Shown: positions 1-10,298, numbered from the stretch's first letter. The stretch: 64,000 nt of DNA from Deltaproteobacteria bacterium (GCA_023489335.1 JAMDCP010000011.1:62001-126000); one strand, 5' to 3'. Program-made: numbers and translations. Notes: a model not told the origin generated them from the letters alone.

Positions 1-25
1 TCTACCTGCAATTTTAGGGATAAAA

Positions 26-1639
26 TCAGTGCCTAAAATGCCTTATGTTTGTAAATATCATCGGGATATTTAATTTATCCGCCTCGCGGGTAACCTCGTC
101 ATCCCTGATGGAACCGCCGGGTTCTATAATCCCGCTCACCCCTATCTTACCCGCATATTCCACGGAATCCTTAAATGGAAAAAATCCGTCCGAAGCCATA
201 ACAAAACCCCTGACATCCCCGTAAGAATCTTTCATTTTTTGGTAGGCAAATTTAGCGCTGTCTATTCTCGACATCTGCCCAGCCCCGACACCCATAGTAA
301 CGCAGTCTTTTGCATAAACTATAGCATTGGATTTGACATGTTTTGCAATCTTCCATGCAAAAATCAGGTCGTTTAATAAATAATCGTCCGCCTTTTTATC
401 CGTAACCGTTTTAAAAGAAAGCATATTTTCCGGCGCATCGTCTTTTTCCTGAACAAGAACCCCGCCCGAAGCGCTTCGTAAAGAAAATTTCTCTTTTTTA
501 AGAATATAATCATTAAAATATTCGATGATTATCGTATTTTTCTTGGATTTTAAAATTTCGAGGGCATCCCCTTCATAACCCGGGGCTAAAATAATTTCAA
601 CAAAAAACGGCTTGATTTCGAGGGCGGTTTCTTTATCCACCTTCTTATTAAAACCTATTATTCCTCCATAAGATGAAATCTCGTCGGTCTTTCTTGCCTT
701 AAGGAATGCGTCTTTTAAAGATATTTTACTTAATGCGGCTCCGCAAGGGTTGGTATGTTTCACGATTACGGAGAACCAATCGTCCGTGGCATAAAAATCC
801 CTTATTATATTGAGAGTCGAATCTATATCTAACAGGTTGTTATATGAAATATCTTTTCCCGAGATCTTTTTGAAAGCGGGGTAATCGTCCCTCTTTTGTC
901 CTGCCGCGGCAATCCCCTTTAAGTTTTCTTCAAACTCCGCCTCGTAAAATGCGGCTTTCTGGTGAGGATTCTCACCGTATCTTAAAGGCGATAATTTTTT
1001 AAGATTTAGATTTAACTCTCCCTTAAAAGATTCATCCCTTTTTTCTTTTTTTGAACCCAAAAAATTGGAAATTTCACTGTCGTACTCTGCCGTAAGTTTG
1101 AACGCCTCGTACGCAAACACCTTTTTAATCTCTACCGGTATTTCTTGTTTGTTTTTAAGAAATTCTATTATATCGGGGTAGTAAGCGGGGCTTGTCGCTA
1201 CCGAAACATGCCTGAAGTTCTTTGCCGCCGCCCTTATTAAAGAGACGCCGCCTATATCGATAAACTCAAGCTTTTCTTCGAATGTTATATCTTTATCTTT
1301 CATTTCTTTAAACGGATACAGGTTTACTACAACGAAATCTATGGGGTTTATATTATTTTTTTTCATATCTTCTATATGGTTTTCATTGTCCCTGATCGAC
1401 AGAATTCCTCCAAAAATAGCGGGATGCAATGTTTTCACCCTTCCATCCATTATCTCGGGAAAATTTGTTATCTCGTCTATTCTTTTTAAATCCGTGAGAC
1501 CCGAAGATTTTAATGCATTATAAGTATTTCCCGTTGCAATAACGGTATAACCGGCTATCTCTAGGTGGGTTGCAAGCTCCACAATACCTGTTTTGTCATA
1601 AACGGATATAAGGGCATATCTTTTTTTGGACATAAGCAA
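26..1639 (-). CDS. purH: Bifunctional AICAR transformylase/IMP cyclohydrolase
   Basis: 537 aa ORF; MGS-like N-terminus, KTLHPAIFGGIL, RYGENPHQKAAFY, KHTNPCGAA and SDGFFPF motifs. Confidence 0.97.
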   Translation of the reverse strand: MLMSKKRYALISVYDKTGIVELATHLEIAGYTVIATGNTYNALKSSGLTDLKRIDEITNFPEIMDGRVKTLHPAIFGGILSIRDNENHIEDMKKNNINPIDFVVVNLYPFKEMKDKDITFEEKLEFIDIGGVSLIRAAAKNFRHVSVATSPAYYPDIIEFLKNKQEIPVEIKKVFAYEAFKLTAEYDSEISNFLGSKKEKRDESFKGELNLNLKKLSPLRYGENPHQKAAFYEAEFEENLKGIAAAGQKRDDYPAFKKISGKDISYNNLLDIDSTLNIIRDFYATDDWFSVIVKHTNPCGAALSKISLKDAFLKARKTDEISSYGGIIGFNKKVDKETALEIKPFFVEIILAPGYEGDALEILKSKKNTIIIEYFNDYILKKEKFSLRSASGGVLVQEKDDAPENMLSFKTVTDKKADDYLLNDLIFAWKIAKHVKSNAIVYAKDCVTMGVGAGQMSRIDSAKFAYQKMKDSYGDVRGFVMASDGFFPFKDSVEYAGKIGVSGIIEPGGSIRDDEVTREADKLNIPMIFTNIRHFRH

Positions 1640-1721
1640 ATTTTCCTTTGATTTTAAAATATTATGTAGTAGAATATAAAAAAATTTTATTAATTTTACT
1701 AATTTTAAACATTTATTTCAA

Positions 1722-1883
1722 ATGAAAAGATTGAAATTTTGGGTTTTATTATTTTTAATTTTTTTTACGATGAATTTTCTGACAGGGTGCGCGCTTTTGC
1801 TTGTCGGCGGTCTTGCGGGAACCACAGGCTATCTTGCCGCAAAGCAGGGTTATGGCGTTCAATCGCCGGTAACGAAAAAATAA
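1722..1883 (+). CDS. Small lipoprotein (53 aa)
   Basis: ATG at 1722 in a frame not in the ORF track: MKRLKFWVLLFLIFFTMNFLTGCALLLVGGLAGTTGYLAAKQGYGVQSPVTKK; lipobox LTGC. Confidence 0.6.
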   Translation: MKRLKFWVLLFLIFFTMNFLTGCALLLVGGLAGTTGYLAAKQGYGVQSPVTKK

Positions 1884-1960
1884 AAGCCTTGCCGCTTGCT
1901 CATTGCGCCACAGAAGGCAATTAGAATTAATAAATAATAAATAACAAGAGGGAAGACGAT

Positions 1961-2458
1961 ATGGAAGTTTTAATTATCGTAGGGTCTAAAAACGATCTGA
2001 CCGAGATGGAAGGGGCGGTTCAAATATTAAAAAAGTTTGATGCCGCCTTCGAAATTCATGTTTCATCCGCGCACAGGTCGCTTAAAAGAACTATCGGGCT
2101 GGTAGAATCTGCCGAAAAAAACGGGGTCAAGGTAATCATAGCGGCGGCAGGGATGAGCGCTCATCTCCCCGGAGTTATAGCTGCTTTAACCGTAATCCCG
2201 GTTATCGGCGTTCCTCTTGATTCTTCCGCTCTAAACGGCCTCGATAGTTTGCTGTCCATTGTCCAGATGCCTTCGGGCATTCCTGTCGCAACTACCGCCA
2301 TCGGTAAAAGCGGGGCAACAAATGCCGCTCTTTTAGCAATCTCCATTCTTGCCATTAATAATACAACCTTAACCGAAAAACTTAAAAAATACAGAAAAGA
2401 AATGGAAGAATCCGTCACTTTGGCGGATAACGAACTGAACTCGAAGATAACGAACTAA
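1961..2458 (+). CDS. purE: 5-(carboxyamino)imidazole ribonucleotide mutase
   Basis: 165 aa; VGSKNDLTEM, SAHRS, AAAGMSAHLPGV, MPSGIPVAT motifs. Confidence 0.96.
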   Translation: MEVLIIVGSKNDLTEMEGAVQILKKFDAAFEIHVSSAHRSLKRTIGLVESAEKNGVKVIIAAAGMSAHLPGVIAALTVIPVIGVPLDSSALNGLDSLLSIVQMPSGIPVATTAIGKSGATNAALLAISILAINNTTLTEKLKKYRKEMEESVTLADNELNSKITN

Positions 2459-2466
2459 ATTTAAAG

Positions 2467-2491
2467 TCGGACTGCTTTAGTCCGGGTTTTT
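2467..2491 (+). terminator. Hairpin plus T-rich tract after purE
   Basis: CGGACT-gcttt-AGTCCG followed by GGTTTTT. Confidence 0.5.
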
Positions 2492-2518
2492 ATCTTTAAG
2501 CCGCCGGGGATAAAATTT

Positions 2519-2965
2519 ATGGCAAAAATTAAATTAAAACCTTCCATATATCTTAATCTGGCAGTTTCGATTTTTACGGGGGTTTTTGCGCAACTTTTTA
2601 TGAAATACGGGATGAGCGGCTTAAAGAAAAATATCCATTTAACCGTAATAGGTTCAGATGCGTCTTCAGGCTTATTTTTGAAAATTATCAAAATTTTGTT
2701 TATTATTTTTACGAATAAATTTGTAATTATAGGTATTGTTTTATATCTAATATCGATGTTTTTTTGGATTAGCGTGCTATCAAAAATCGACTTATCGGCG
2801 GCATATCCGTTTGTGAGCATCGGGGTTATTTTAACCGTAATACTTGCCGCGATTACACTTCATGAATCCATACCGCTGTTAAGATGGATAGGAATATTCA
2901 TTACTCTTTCGGGGGTTTATTTGATCGTTTCATCCCATCAAGATAATAATGATAATAATGCTTAA
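2519..2965 (+). CDS. EamA/SMR-like (DMT superfamily) membrane protein
   Basis: 148 aa, four hydrophobic segments, SAAYPFVSIGVILT motif. Confidence 0.8.
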   Translation: MAKIKLKPSIYLNLAVSIFTGVFAQLFMKYGMSGLKKNIHLTVIGSDASSGLFLKIIKILFIIFTNKFVIIGIVLYLISMFFWISVLSKIDLSAAYPFVSIGVILTVILAAITLHESIPLLRWIGIFITLSGVYLIVSSHQDNNDNNA

Positions 2966-2983
2966 GTTAGAGAAGAAGATTAA

Positions 2984-3625
2984 ATGAAAATATATAGCCA
3001 GGACAGTTTAACCGAAAATGATTATATAGCTCTCGGGAAATACTTAAGTTCATCAGGCATTTTGATTTATCCGACCGAAACATCGTACGCAATAGGCGCT
3101 AATGCCCTTGACAATGCTGCGGTAAAAATGATTTATGATATTAAGGGAAGGGATTTTGTAAAACCGCTTCCCGTCTTAGTTAAAGATTTAAATATGTTGA
3201 TTAATATAGCTTATGTCGGCAGGCAGGAAGAGGATATTATTTCAAAATTTTGGCCGGGACCTTTAACTATACTTTTTAAGTCTAAAATAAGCGGCAAATA
3301 TTTGTTTACTTCCAATTCTGAATTTGTTGGGGCAAGGATTTCTCCACATCCTTTTCCCGAAATCCTGTTTAACAACATCGATTTTCCGGTAACTGCGACA
3401 AGCGCAAATATTTCGGGAGAAGATGGCTTAACGGATGTAGGAAGCATAAAAAGGGTTTTTAAGGGATTTGAAGAAAAAATTGTGCTGATAGACGGCGGGG
3501 ACCTTACAGGGGGCGCATCTACGATAATAAGAATCGAAAAAAAGAAAGTTATAATTGTGAGGGAAGGCGAAAATAATATAAAGGAACGGTTAGTCTGCTA
3601 TATGAAAAACAAAAAGATTTTATAA
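2984..3625 (+). CDS. L-threonylcarbamoyladenylate synthase (Sua5/YciO/YrdC family)
   Basis: YPTETSYAIGANA, KGRDFVKPLPVLV, WPGPLTILF, TATSANISGE, STIIRI motifs. Confidence 0.93.
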   Translation: MKIYSQDSLTENDYIALGKYLSSSGILIYPTETSYAIGANALDNAAVKMIYDIKGRDFVKPLPVLVKDLNMLINIAYVGRQEEDIISKFWPGPLTILFKSKISGKYLFTSNSEFVGARISPHPFPEILFNNIDFPVTATSANISGEDGLTDVGSIKRVFKGFEEKIVLIDGGDLTGGASTIIRIEKKKVIIVREGENNIKERLVCYMKNKKIL

Positions 3626-3651
3626 TAAAGCATATAAAAGGGAGATGAGCA

Positions 3652-4521
3652 ATGAACGAAAGTAAAGACATATTGGGGATAATCGGCGGCAGCGGATTAT
3701 ACCATATGGACGGATTAAAAAATGTAAAAGAAGAGTCTTTTGACACGCCGTTTGGCAGTCCTTCGGATAAATTGGTTTTCGGGGAGATAGACGGGAAAGA
3801 GCTTGTCTTTATCCCAAGACATGGAAAAGGACATAAGATTTTACCCTCCGAAATAAATTATGCCGCAAATATTTATGCGCTTAAAGCGGCCGGGGTTAAA
3901 AAAATTATATCCGTTAGCGCGGTCGGAAGCCTTAAAAGAGGTATTAAGCCGGGAGATATGGTTATTATCGACCAATTTTTCGATTTCACAAAGAACAGAA
4001 AGAACACCTTTTTCGGGGATGGTTTGGTGGCACATGTTTCGATGGCCGAACCCGTTTGTCCGTACTTAAGAAAAGTCGTGATAAATTCATGTAAATCTTT
4101 GGGAATACCTTACCATGCTCAAGGGACATATTTTTGCATCGAAGGTCCGCAATTTTCCACAAAAGCGGAATCTTTTTTTTACAAAAACAGCAATTTCGAT
4201 GTCATAGGAATGACAAATGCGACAGAGGCTAAACTCGCCAAAGAAGCCGAACTTTGTTATGCCACGATTGCTATGTCGACGGATTACGATTGCTGGCACG
4301 AGGAGGAAGACAATGTCAGCGCCGATATGATACTTAAAATTCTTAACGAAAACGCCCAAAAGGCTAAAAATATAATTAAAGAAGCGGTTAAGACAATGAA
4401 CTTTGAAGAAAGGGAGTGCGGGTGCGGGTCGTCCCTTAAACAGGCGGTAGTTACCGCAAAAAACGATGTTCCGAAAAGGACATTGGAAAGGCTTTCTATT
4501 TTTAATTTGTATGGGAAGTAA
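3652..4521 (+). CDS. mtnP: S-methyl-5'-thioadenosine phosphorylase family
   Basis: [71 protein letters not shown]. Confidence 0.95.
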   Translation: MNESKDILGIIGGSGLYHMDGLKNVKEESFDTPFGSPSDKLVFGEIDGKELVFIPRHGKGHKILPSEINYAANIYALKAAGVKKIISVSAVGSLKRGIKPGDMVIIDQFFDFTKNRKNTFFGDGLVAHVSMAEPVCPYLRKVVINSCKSLGIPYHAQGTYFCIEGPQFSTKAESFFYKNSNFDVIGMTNATEAKLAKEAELCYATIAMSTDYDCWHEEEDNVSADMILKILNENAQKAKNIIKEAVKTMNFEERECGCGSSLKQAVVTAKNDVPKRTLERLSIFNLYGK

Positions 4522-4562
4522 TATTTAATAAAATAATTTATGTTAATTTTGCGGAGTGGCAA

Positions 4563-5474
4563 ATGGCTATAACTGTTGTTGGTTCTGTAGCTCTTGATAA
4601 TGTAGAAACGCCGTTTAAGAAGATGGTGAACATTCTCGGCGGTTCGGCCTCGTTTTTTTCTTTAGCCTCGTCGTTTCTTGCGGATGTAAAAATAATAGGC
4701 GTAATAGGCGAAGATTTTAATCAAGCATATTTAGATATTTTTAAGGACAGGTCAATCGATATTACCGGTTTGAAGACTGAAAAAGGAACTACTTTCCACT
4801 GGGAGGGGAGATATGGGTACGACCTGTCGGACCCCGAAACATTAGAAACGGAACTTGGAGTTTTTTCTTCTTTCAAGCCGATAGTGCCTCATGATTTTAA
4901 AAATGACGCACTCTTTCTTGCCAACATAGACCCCGATATTCAGTTTGATGTTTTAAGCCAAATGAATTCGCCAAAATTGATTGCCCTCGATACTATGAAT
5001 TTTTGGATTGAAAGAAAAAGAGAAAAACTTATCAAAGTAATCGAAAAATCCGATATTTTTATTATAAATGAGTCGGAAGCAAGGCTTTTGACGGGCGAGT
5101 CGTCCATATTTTTAGCCGCTAAAGCCATACATAATTTCGGGGCAAAAATATTAATCTTAAAAAGGGGGGCTTACGGCGCCACAATGTTTTTAGACAGCCA
5201 TTTCTTTATTGTTCCCGCTTATCCTTTAGAAGACATTAAAGACCCGACCGGCGCCGGAGATTCATTTGCGGGAGGTTTTTTGGGGTATATAGATAATACC
5301 GGCGATATGTCGTTCGAAAATTTAAAAAAGGCCCTTGTTTTCGGAAATATTATGGCTTCCTTTGCCGTCGAAGATTTTTCGGTAAATAGATTATTGGCGA
5401 TAAAAATGGGCGAGATTAAGGACAGGTTTAAAAAGTTTAGGGATATGACATATTTCGGAGAGCTTTCGCTTTAA
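4563..5474 (+). CDS. PfkB family sugar/nucleoside kinase
   Basis: GGSASFFSLA and DPTGAGDSFAGGFLGY motifs; adjacent to mtnP. Confidence 0.92.
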   Translation: MAITVVGSVALDNVETPFKKMVNILGGSASFFSLASSFLADVKIIGVIGEDFNQAYLDIFKDRSIDITGLKTEKGTTFHWEGRYGYDLSDPETLETELGVFSSFKPIVPHDFKNDALFLANIDPDIQFDVLSQMNSPKLIALDTMNFWIERKREKLIKVIEKSDIFIINESEARLLTGESSIFLAAKAIHNFGAKILILKRGAYGATMFLDSHFFIVPAYPLEDIKDPTGAGDSFAGGFLGYIDNTGDMSFENLKKALVFGNIMASFAVEDFSVNRLLAIKMGEIKDRFKKFRDMTYFGELSL

Positions 5475-5488
5475 ATTTAATTTGATTA

Positions 5489-6295
5489 ATGTTATTATTA
5501 TTTATTATGTTTAAATTAAATAATCGTTTCAAATTAATTTATATAATCCTTTTAATAACAGGCTTATCCGCCGTATTGTACGGCTGCGGGCTGTCCCAGG
5601 TTTCCGAAACAAATAAACTTAAATCAAACCTTTATTATAGGCTTGGCGCCGGGTATTATCAAAATGGAAATTATGTAAAGGCAATGCAGGAATTTATTAA
5701 AGCAAAAGCATCGAATCCATACTCGGCAAAAAATTTCAATGCTATCGGAATGGTTTATATGATGACCCATAGGGAGGGTAAAGCTATAATTAACTTTAAA
5801 AGGGCGATTAGTTTGGACCCAAAATTTTCCGATGCGTATTATAACTTAGCGCTTATTTACATAAAAAAACATAACTATAAAACGGCTAAAATCAACCTAA
5901 AAATGGCATTGAAAAACCCGTTTTATAACCAGCCTTATAACAGCTATACCCAGCTTGCAAGAATTTACATTAAGGAAAATAAATTAGAAAAGGCAAAAAA
6001 ATTGTTATTGATTTCAGAGTCGTTAGACAAGGGATATTTTCTAACTTATTATTACCTTGGAGAATTTTATTTTATCAAAGGGAGATTAAATCACAGTTTA
6101 TTTAATTTTCAAAAAGCCTTAAGCCTTGCTCCATTTTTTTCCACTGCAAAATATAAAGAGGGCGTAATATATTTTAAACTTAAAAAATATAATAAAGCAA
6201 AATTAATCTTTGATTCTATTTACAAACAGTACGGGAGCAACGAGATTGGAGTAAAATCGCTTGATTATTTAAAAAAAATTAAATCGCGCCATTAA
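5489..6295 (+). CDS. TPR-repeat lipoprotein (PilF-like)
   Basis: Signal peptide with cysteine (VLYGCG) and several TPR units (AIGMVYMMTHREGKAIINFKRAISLDP). Confidence 0.8.
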   Translation: MLLLFIMFKLNNRFKLIYIILLITGLSAVLYGCGLSQVSETNKLKSNLYYRLGAGYYQNGNYVKAMQEFIKAKASNPYSAKNFNAIGMVYMMTHREGKAIINFKRAISLDPKFSDAYYNLALIYIKKHNYKTAKINLKMALKNPFYNQPYNSYTQLARIYIKENKLEKAKKLLLISESLDKGYFLTYYYLGEFYFIKGRLNHSLFNFQKALSLAPFFSTAKYKEGVIYFKLKKYNKAKLIFDSIYKQYGSNEIGVKSLDYLKKIKSRH

Positions 6296-6316
6296 TTAAT
6301 TAAAATATTACAACTT

Positions 6317-7078
6317 ATGGAAACGATAGGGGAATATTTTAAATTAAAAAGAGAAGAAAGCGGTCTGACTTATGGCAGAATTTCCGAAATAACAAAAATA
6401 AGACCTCAATATATCGAAACTATCGAGAAAAATGATTTTTCTTTGTTTTCTTCGCCGCAAATATTAAAAGGATACATTAAATTAATAGGCAAAACGGTAG
6501 GCGCCGATGAGGAATACGCTTTCAGCCTGTTGGAGCCGCAGCTTAAAGAAGGTTTCAAGGATAAAAGTATCGAAGATATCGTAGGCATGAGGTTTAAGGA
6601 AGAAAAGCAAAAATCTTACAAATTTAAAAAAAGAATTCTAATAACTATAGCCGCCGGCATATTTATTATAATTTTGTCTTTTGCGTCTTTAAAAGTTTTT
6701 GAATTCTTTAAGTTTCGGCATCGGGGTTTAACTGTCACTTCATTTCATTTATCCCCAAAAATTGCTCCAGGCAATAGTTTAAATAAAAGAAAAAAAAGTA
6801 TTTTAGAATACGCCGTTATATTAAAAGGAAGCGTGATAAAAAAAACATGGGTTGCCGTCAGGATAGACGATAAAGGGCAAAAGACTTATATGTTATATCC
6901 CGGGGATGTCGAAACATGGAAGGCGAAAAAAGACATGAGGATTAAAATAGGAAATGCGGGCGGAATCCGCCTGAATTATAACGGAAAGAGTCTGGGAAAA
7001 TTGGGCAAAGAAAAGGAAGTTATAACTTTAAATTTTCCGGCTAAGGGCAAAGCGGCAGGTCCTCATCCAAAGAAGTAA
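6317..7078 (+). CDS. RodZ-like helix-turn-helix membrane protein
   Basis: N-terminal HTH (GEYFKLKREESGLTYGRISEITKI), one TM segment, C-terminal DUF4115-like domain. Confidence 0.85.
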   Translation: METIGEYFKLKREESGLTYGRISEITKIRPQYIETIEKNDFSLFSSPQILKGYIKLIGKTVGADEEYAFSLLEPQLKEGFKDKSIEDIVGMRFKEEKQKSYKFKKRILITIAAGIFIIILSFASLKVFEFFKFRHRGLTVTSFHLSPKIAPGNSLNKRKKSILEYAVILKGSVIKKTWVAVRIDDKGQKTYMLYPGDVETWKAKKDMRIKIGNAGGIRLNYNGKSLGKLGKEKEVITLNFPAKGKAAGPHPKK

Positions 7079-7095
7079 AAAACTTCAAGGCGCTT

Positions 7096-7845
7096 TCACG
7101 CTAAATTATCCTTTTTGTTTTTAACTTTATGCCCAACTTTATCTAATAATAATGAAAATATAAATAAAACCCCGCCGACCATAGGGATAATTAAAATTAA
7201 GTCTTCGTCCTCTATTTTAATTTTTAAACCCTGGAAACCCCAATAAATTGCAAAACTAATAAGCAAAACAGATGCTATTCCTTTAATCCAGTGCGAGGGA
7301 ATTTTCTTAAAGTATTTTCTTAGATGCAAAGATAAGATTAAAATAAGACAGGAGCTGACAACAAGCGAGGAAATTACCGAAATCCATTGATTGTCCGTAA
7401 TTGCAAACGGAACGGCTACCACGCCGACCTCGAAAGCCTCCACTATAACCGCGCTAAAGGCAACGAAGAAGGAGTGGGGCGAGCATTTTTTATGCGCAAC
7501 GGTTGCGGTTTCCATCTTTTTAAAAAGCGGTTTTCCTCCTAATTTTGACGAAAACGGCGTCATATAAAATATGAAACTGAGCAGTTTATAAGAAAAATAC
7601 AGTCCTATGGTAAGAAGGATAGCCGCTATTATTAATTTGACGGTGGAAATGGGAACGGATTTTATAAGGGTTATGCCGCCTATAAAAAGAATGAGCAATG
7701 AGCCGAAAAATCCTGTTATTCCGCCGGCAAGAGCGCTCGATAAGCCGACATCTTCGCCGACGACGAATATTATTGCCGCCACTTCGCTTAGTTCGATAAC
7801 CGCTACGGAAAAAACGGCTATAAATATAAGTATGCTTAAATTCAT
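7096..7845 (-). CDS. COG4280-like multi-TM membrane protein
   Basis: 249 aa, conserved ELSEVAAIIFVVG and EAFEVGVVAVPFA repeat motifs, multiple TM segments. Confidence 0.65.
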   Translation of the reverse strand: MNLSILIFIAVFSVAVIELSEVAAIIFVVGEDVGLSSALAGGITGFFGSLLILFIGGITLIKSVPISTVKLIIAAILLTIGLYFSYKLLSFIFYMTPFSSKLGGKPLFKKMETATVAHKKCSPHSFFVAFSAVIVEAFEVGVVAVPFAITDNQWISVISSLVVSSCLILILSLHLRKYFKKIPSHWIKGIASVLLISFAIYWGFQGLKIKIEDEDLILIIPMVGGVLFIFSLLLDKVGHKVKNKKDNLA

Positions 7846-8053
7846 AGCGCATATTATACCAGATTGCTAATATAAAAAACAAGGGAACAAGAAAATCAAA
7901 ATAAGAAGCGGTAATCCGGAGCAGCATCCTTATTTTATTTTTTCTTTACTATCCGGTAAGTTTATAATAAAATACCTTAAAAATAAAAACACGAATGACC
8001 TTTTTAATGGATTTTAAAAGATTAACAAATAGGCGATTTAATAAAATAAAATT

Positions 8054-8785
8054 ATGTTAGACAATCTTATCTTAAACAAAAAATCTATAGAGAGTATTTA
8101 TAAAACGATTTGCGAATTTTACGAAAAATATCTGAAGCAATTCGGCGTAAAATTGCCAAAACTTTATGACTCACAGGGCAATTTTACAAAAGATGCCCTC
8201 GTTTTGGTTTATCTTGCTTATGATTATCCGAATACTCGTAAAGTTAGCAAAGAAGAATTAACAAAATTTGTCAGAAGTTATTATCCGAATACAAATGACG
8301 TTCAACAAGCAAGGCATCTAGGTGCGCAAGCAGGATGGTGGATAATTGCCGGTGGACGCGATAACATTGTTGTAAAAATAAAAAGAGGTTTGTATCAACT
8401 TTATACATTAGAACAACCTTATCCAGGATTTAAAAAAGGGCATAGAATTTCAGAAACTGATAATTGGGACGAGATAAAAGAAAAATACAGTTTTCGCTGT
8501 GCCACTTGTGGCTCACAAGAAGGGAAACCCCATTTTCATTGGCCGGCGACAAAGACAATTTTACAAAAAGCACATATGGACCCAAACAAGCCATTAGTTG
8601 CCGGCAATATTATTCCGCAGTGCCAGAAATGTAATAGAGGCGACAGAAACAGATGGGTTTATGATAATAAGGGAAGGGTGATAAAATTGGCGAACGCAAA
8701 TTTCGTTAGAAATTTTGATAAAGATGTAAGAGAAAAGATTTACAAAATATTATATAATGAATTTAATAGAAAAAATCCTAATTAA
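8054..8785 (+). CDS. HNH-type endonuclease, probable restriction enzyme
   Basis: CATCGSQ...KAHMDPNKPLVAGNIIPQCQKCNRGDRNRW: two CxxC knuckles plus HNH core; next to a DNA methyltransferase. Confidence 0.85.
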   Translation: MLDNLILNKKSIESIYKTICEFYEKYLKQFGVKLPKLYDSQGNFTKDALVLVYLAYDYPNTRKVSKEELTKFVRSYYPNTNDVQQARHLGAQAGWWIIAGGRDNIVVKIKRGLYQLYTLEQPYPGFKKGHRISETDNWDEIKEKYSFRCATCGSQEGKPHFHWPATKTILQKAHMDPNKPLVAGNIIPQCQKCNRGDRNRWVYDNKGRVIKLANANFVRNFDKDVREKIYKILYNEFNRKNPN

Positions 8786-8788
8786 AAA

Positions 8789-9823
8789 ATGAAAAATAAC
8801 CAATTCATAAATAAAATTATCTGGGCAGATGCGTTAAAATTGCTTCCTCAAATTGAGGATAATTCTATTGACGTTGTTTTAACTGACCCGCCTTATTTTT
8901 TAGACAAGATGGATAACAATTGGGAAGATAAAAAAGTATCGAGCGTTAAATATCATCACACCGTCAAGTCTTTGCCCGCTGGAATGAAATTTGACCGCGA
9001 ACAGGGGAAAAGATTTTATTCTTGGTATCTTGAGGCGTCAAAAGAGATTTTTAGAGTATTAAAACCGGGCGGATTTTTCTTTTCTTTTTCAAGTCCAAGG
9101 CTTTATCATAGAATGGCTTCGGCAATTGATGATGTGGGTTTTGAAATAAGGGACGTGTTTATGTGGCTTTATACCCAAAATCAGGCCAAAGCAATGGGTA
9201 TAAACCATTTTATTAAAAAGATGAATATAAGCGAGAAAGAAAAAGAAAAAATTAGAGAAAAATTGAACGGCTGGAAAACTCCGCAAGTAAAATCCTGTTT
9301 TGAACCAATTGCGATGGCTCAAAAACCTGCTGACCAAACATATCTAAATAATATGTTGAAGCACGAGGTTGGTTTAATGAATACTAATATCAAGATTGGT
9401 AATAATATGTATCCCGCAAATGTCTTTACAGTCGATAATATAAATGAACTGATTGACAAGGCTTTTCTATTGCCAAAACCGACAAAGAAAGAAAAAGGAG
9501 AGTATAACGACCACAAAACCGTAAAACCGCTGGCAATTTGTGAATATTTAATTAAACTATCCGCTTTTTCAAAGAATGCAGTTGTGCTCGACCCATTTAT
9601 TGGAAGCGGGACAACGGCGGTAGCGGCAAAGAAGCTTGGGAAAAATTATATTGGAATTGATATAAACGAAAAATATGTAAAAATTTCCGAGAAGAGATTA
9701 AAAGAATTGAATGAAAAGCCCGATTTATTCGAAACACCAAAAGAAACAAAAGAGAAGTTAGAAAACACAAATACTCAAATGGAATTTCAATATTTTAAAA
9801 CCTCGTCATCGCTTCTAACCTAA
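8789..9823 (+). CDS. DNA (N4/N6) methyltransferase
   Basis: DPPY motif (VVLTDPPYFLDKM) then DPFIGSGTTAVAAKKLGKNYIGIDI (motif order of beta-class MTases). Confidence 0.93.
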   Translation: MKNNQFINKIIWADALKLLPQIEDNSIDVVLTDPPYFLDKMDNNWEDKKVSSVKYHHTVKSLPAGMKFDREQGKRFYSWYLEASKEIFRVLKPGGFFFSFSSPRLYHRMASAIDDVGFEIRDVFMWLYTQNQAKAMGINHFIKKMNISEKEKEKIREKLNGWKTPQVKSCFEPIAMAQKPADQTYLNNMLKHEVGLMNTNIKIGNNMYPANVFTVDNINELIDKAFLLPKPTKKEKGEYNDHKTVKPLAICEYLIKLSAFSKNAVVLDPFIGSGTTAVAAKKLGKNYIGIDINEKYVKISEKRLKELNEKPDLFETPKETKEKLENTNTQMEFQYFKTSSSLLT

Positions 9824-9850
9824 TCCCGTTCAGAACATACACAAAAACGG

Positions 9851-9887
9851 TTTCTAAATTGGTAAGAAGGGGACATTTCTAAATTGG
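9851..9887. repeat. Short direct repeat TTTCTAAATTGG x2, possible mobile-element scar
   Basis: TTTCTAAATTGG at 9851-9862 and 9876-9887 around ggggaca. Confidence 0.55.
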
Positions 9888-9986
9888 CTTGACAGACTTA
9901 AAAACTTTATTGACTTTTCGGGAAATAAATAATAAACTTAAAAAAGTTTTAAAAATTAAAATGTATATTCCTAAGGAGGTAACATT

Positions 9987-10220
9987 ATGGCAGTATCCCC
10001 CAACAAAACTCTTGACGCAAGCGGTTTATCATGCCCATTGCCGATTGTTAAGACCAAAAAAGAAATCGATACGATGAGTTCAGGGCAGATTTTAGAGGTA
10101 ATCTCAACTGATCCTGGTTCTAAAAACGATATGACGGCATGGTGTAAAAGAACCGGCAACGAACTTTTAGAATCGATGGAAGAGGGCGGAAAGTTTAAGT
10201 TTTATGTCAAGAAATCTTGA
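9987..10220 (+). CDS. TusA family sulfurtransferase
   Basis: LDASGLSCPLPIVKTKKEI motif; 77 aa; SD AAGGAGG upstream. Confidence 0.93.
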   Translation: MAVSPNKTLDASGLSCPLPIVKTKKEIDTMSSGQILEVISTDPGSKNDMTAWCKRTGNELLESMEEGGKFKFYVKKS

Positions 10221-10251
10221 TTAAATCTTAAATTTATATAAAAAAAATCGG

Positions 10252-10298
10252 AGGCCATGCTTTAAAATTTTATAAAAATTTCGAAGCATGGCCTTTTT
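10252..10298 (+). terminator. Rho-independent terminator
   Basis: AGGCCATGCTT ... AAGCATGGCCT followed by TTTT; perfect 11 bp stem. Confidence 0.88.

Noticed and set aside
2161-2418. Minus-strand ORF inside purE
   Set aside because: Antisense shadow of a clear purE frame; no recognisable motifs.
7586-7927. Minus-strand 113 aa ORF overlapping the COG4280-like gene
   Set aside because: Arg/Tyr-rich out-of-frame translation of the real membrane protein gene.
9889-10077. 62 aa ORF overlapping tusA start
   Set aside because: Different frame over a well-supported TusA with its own SD.
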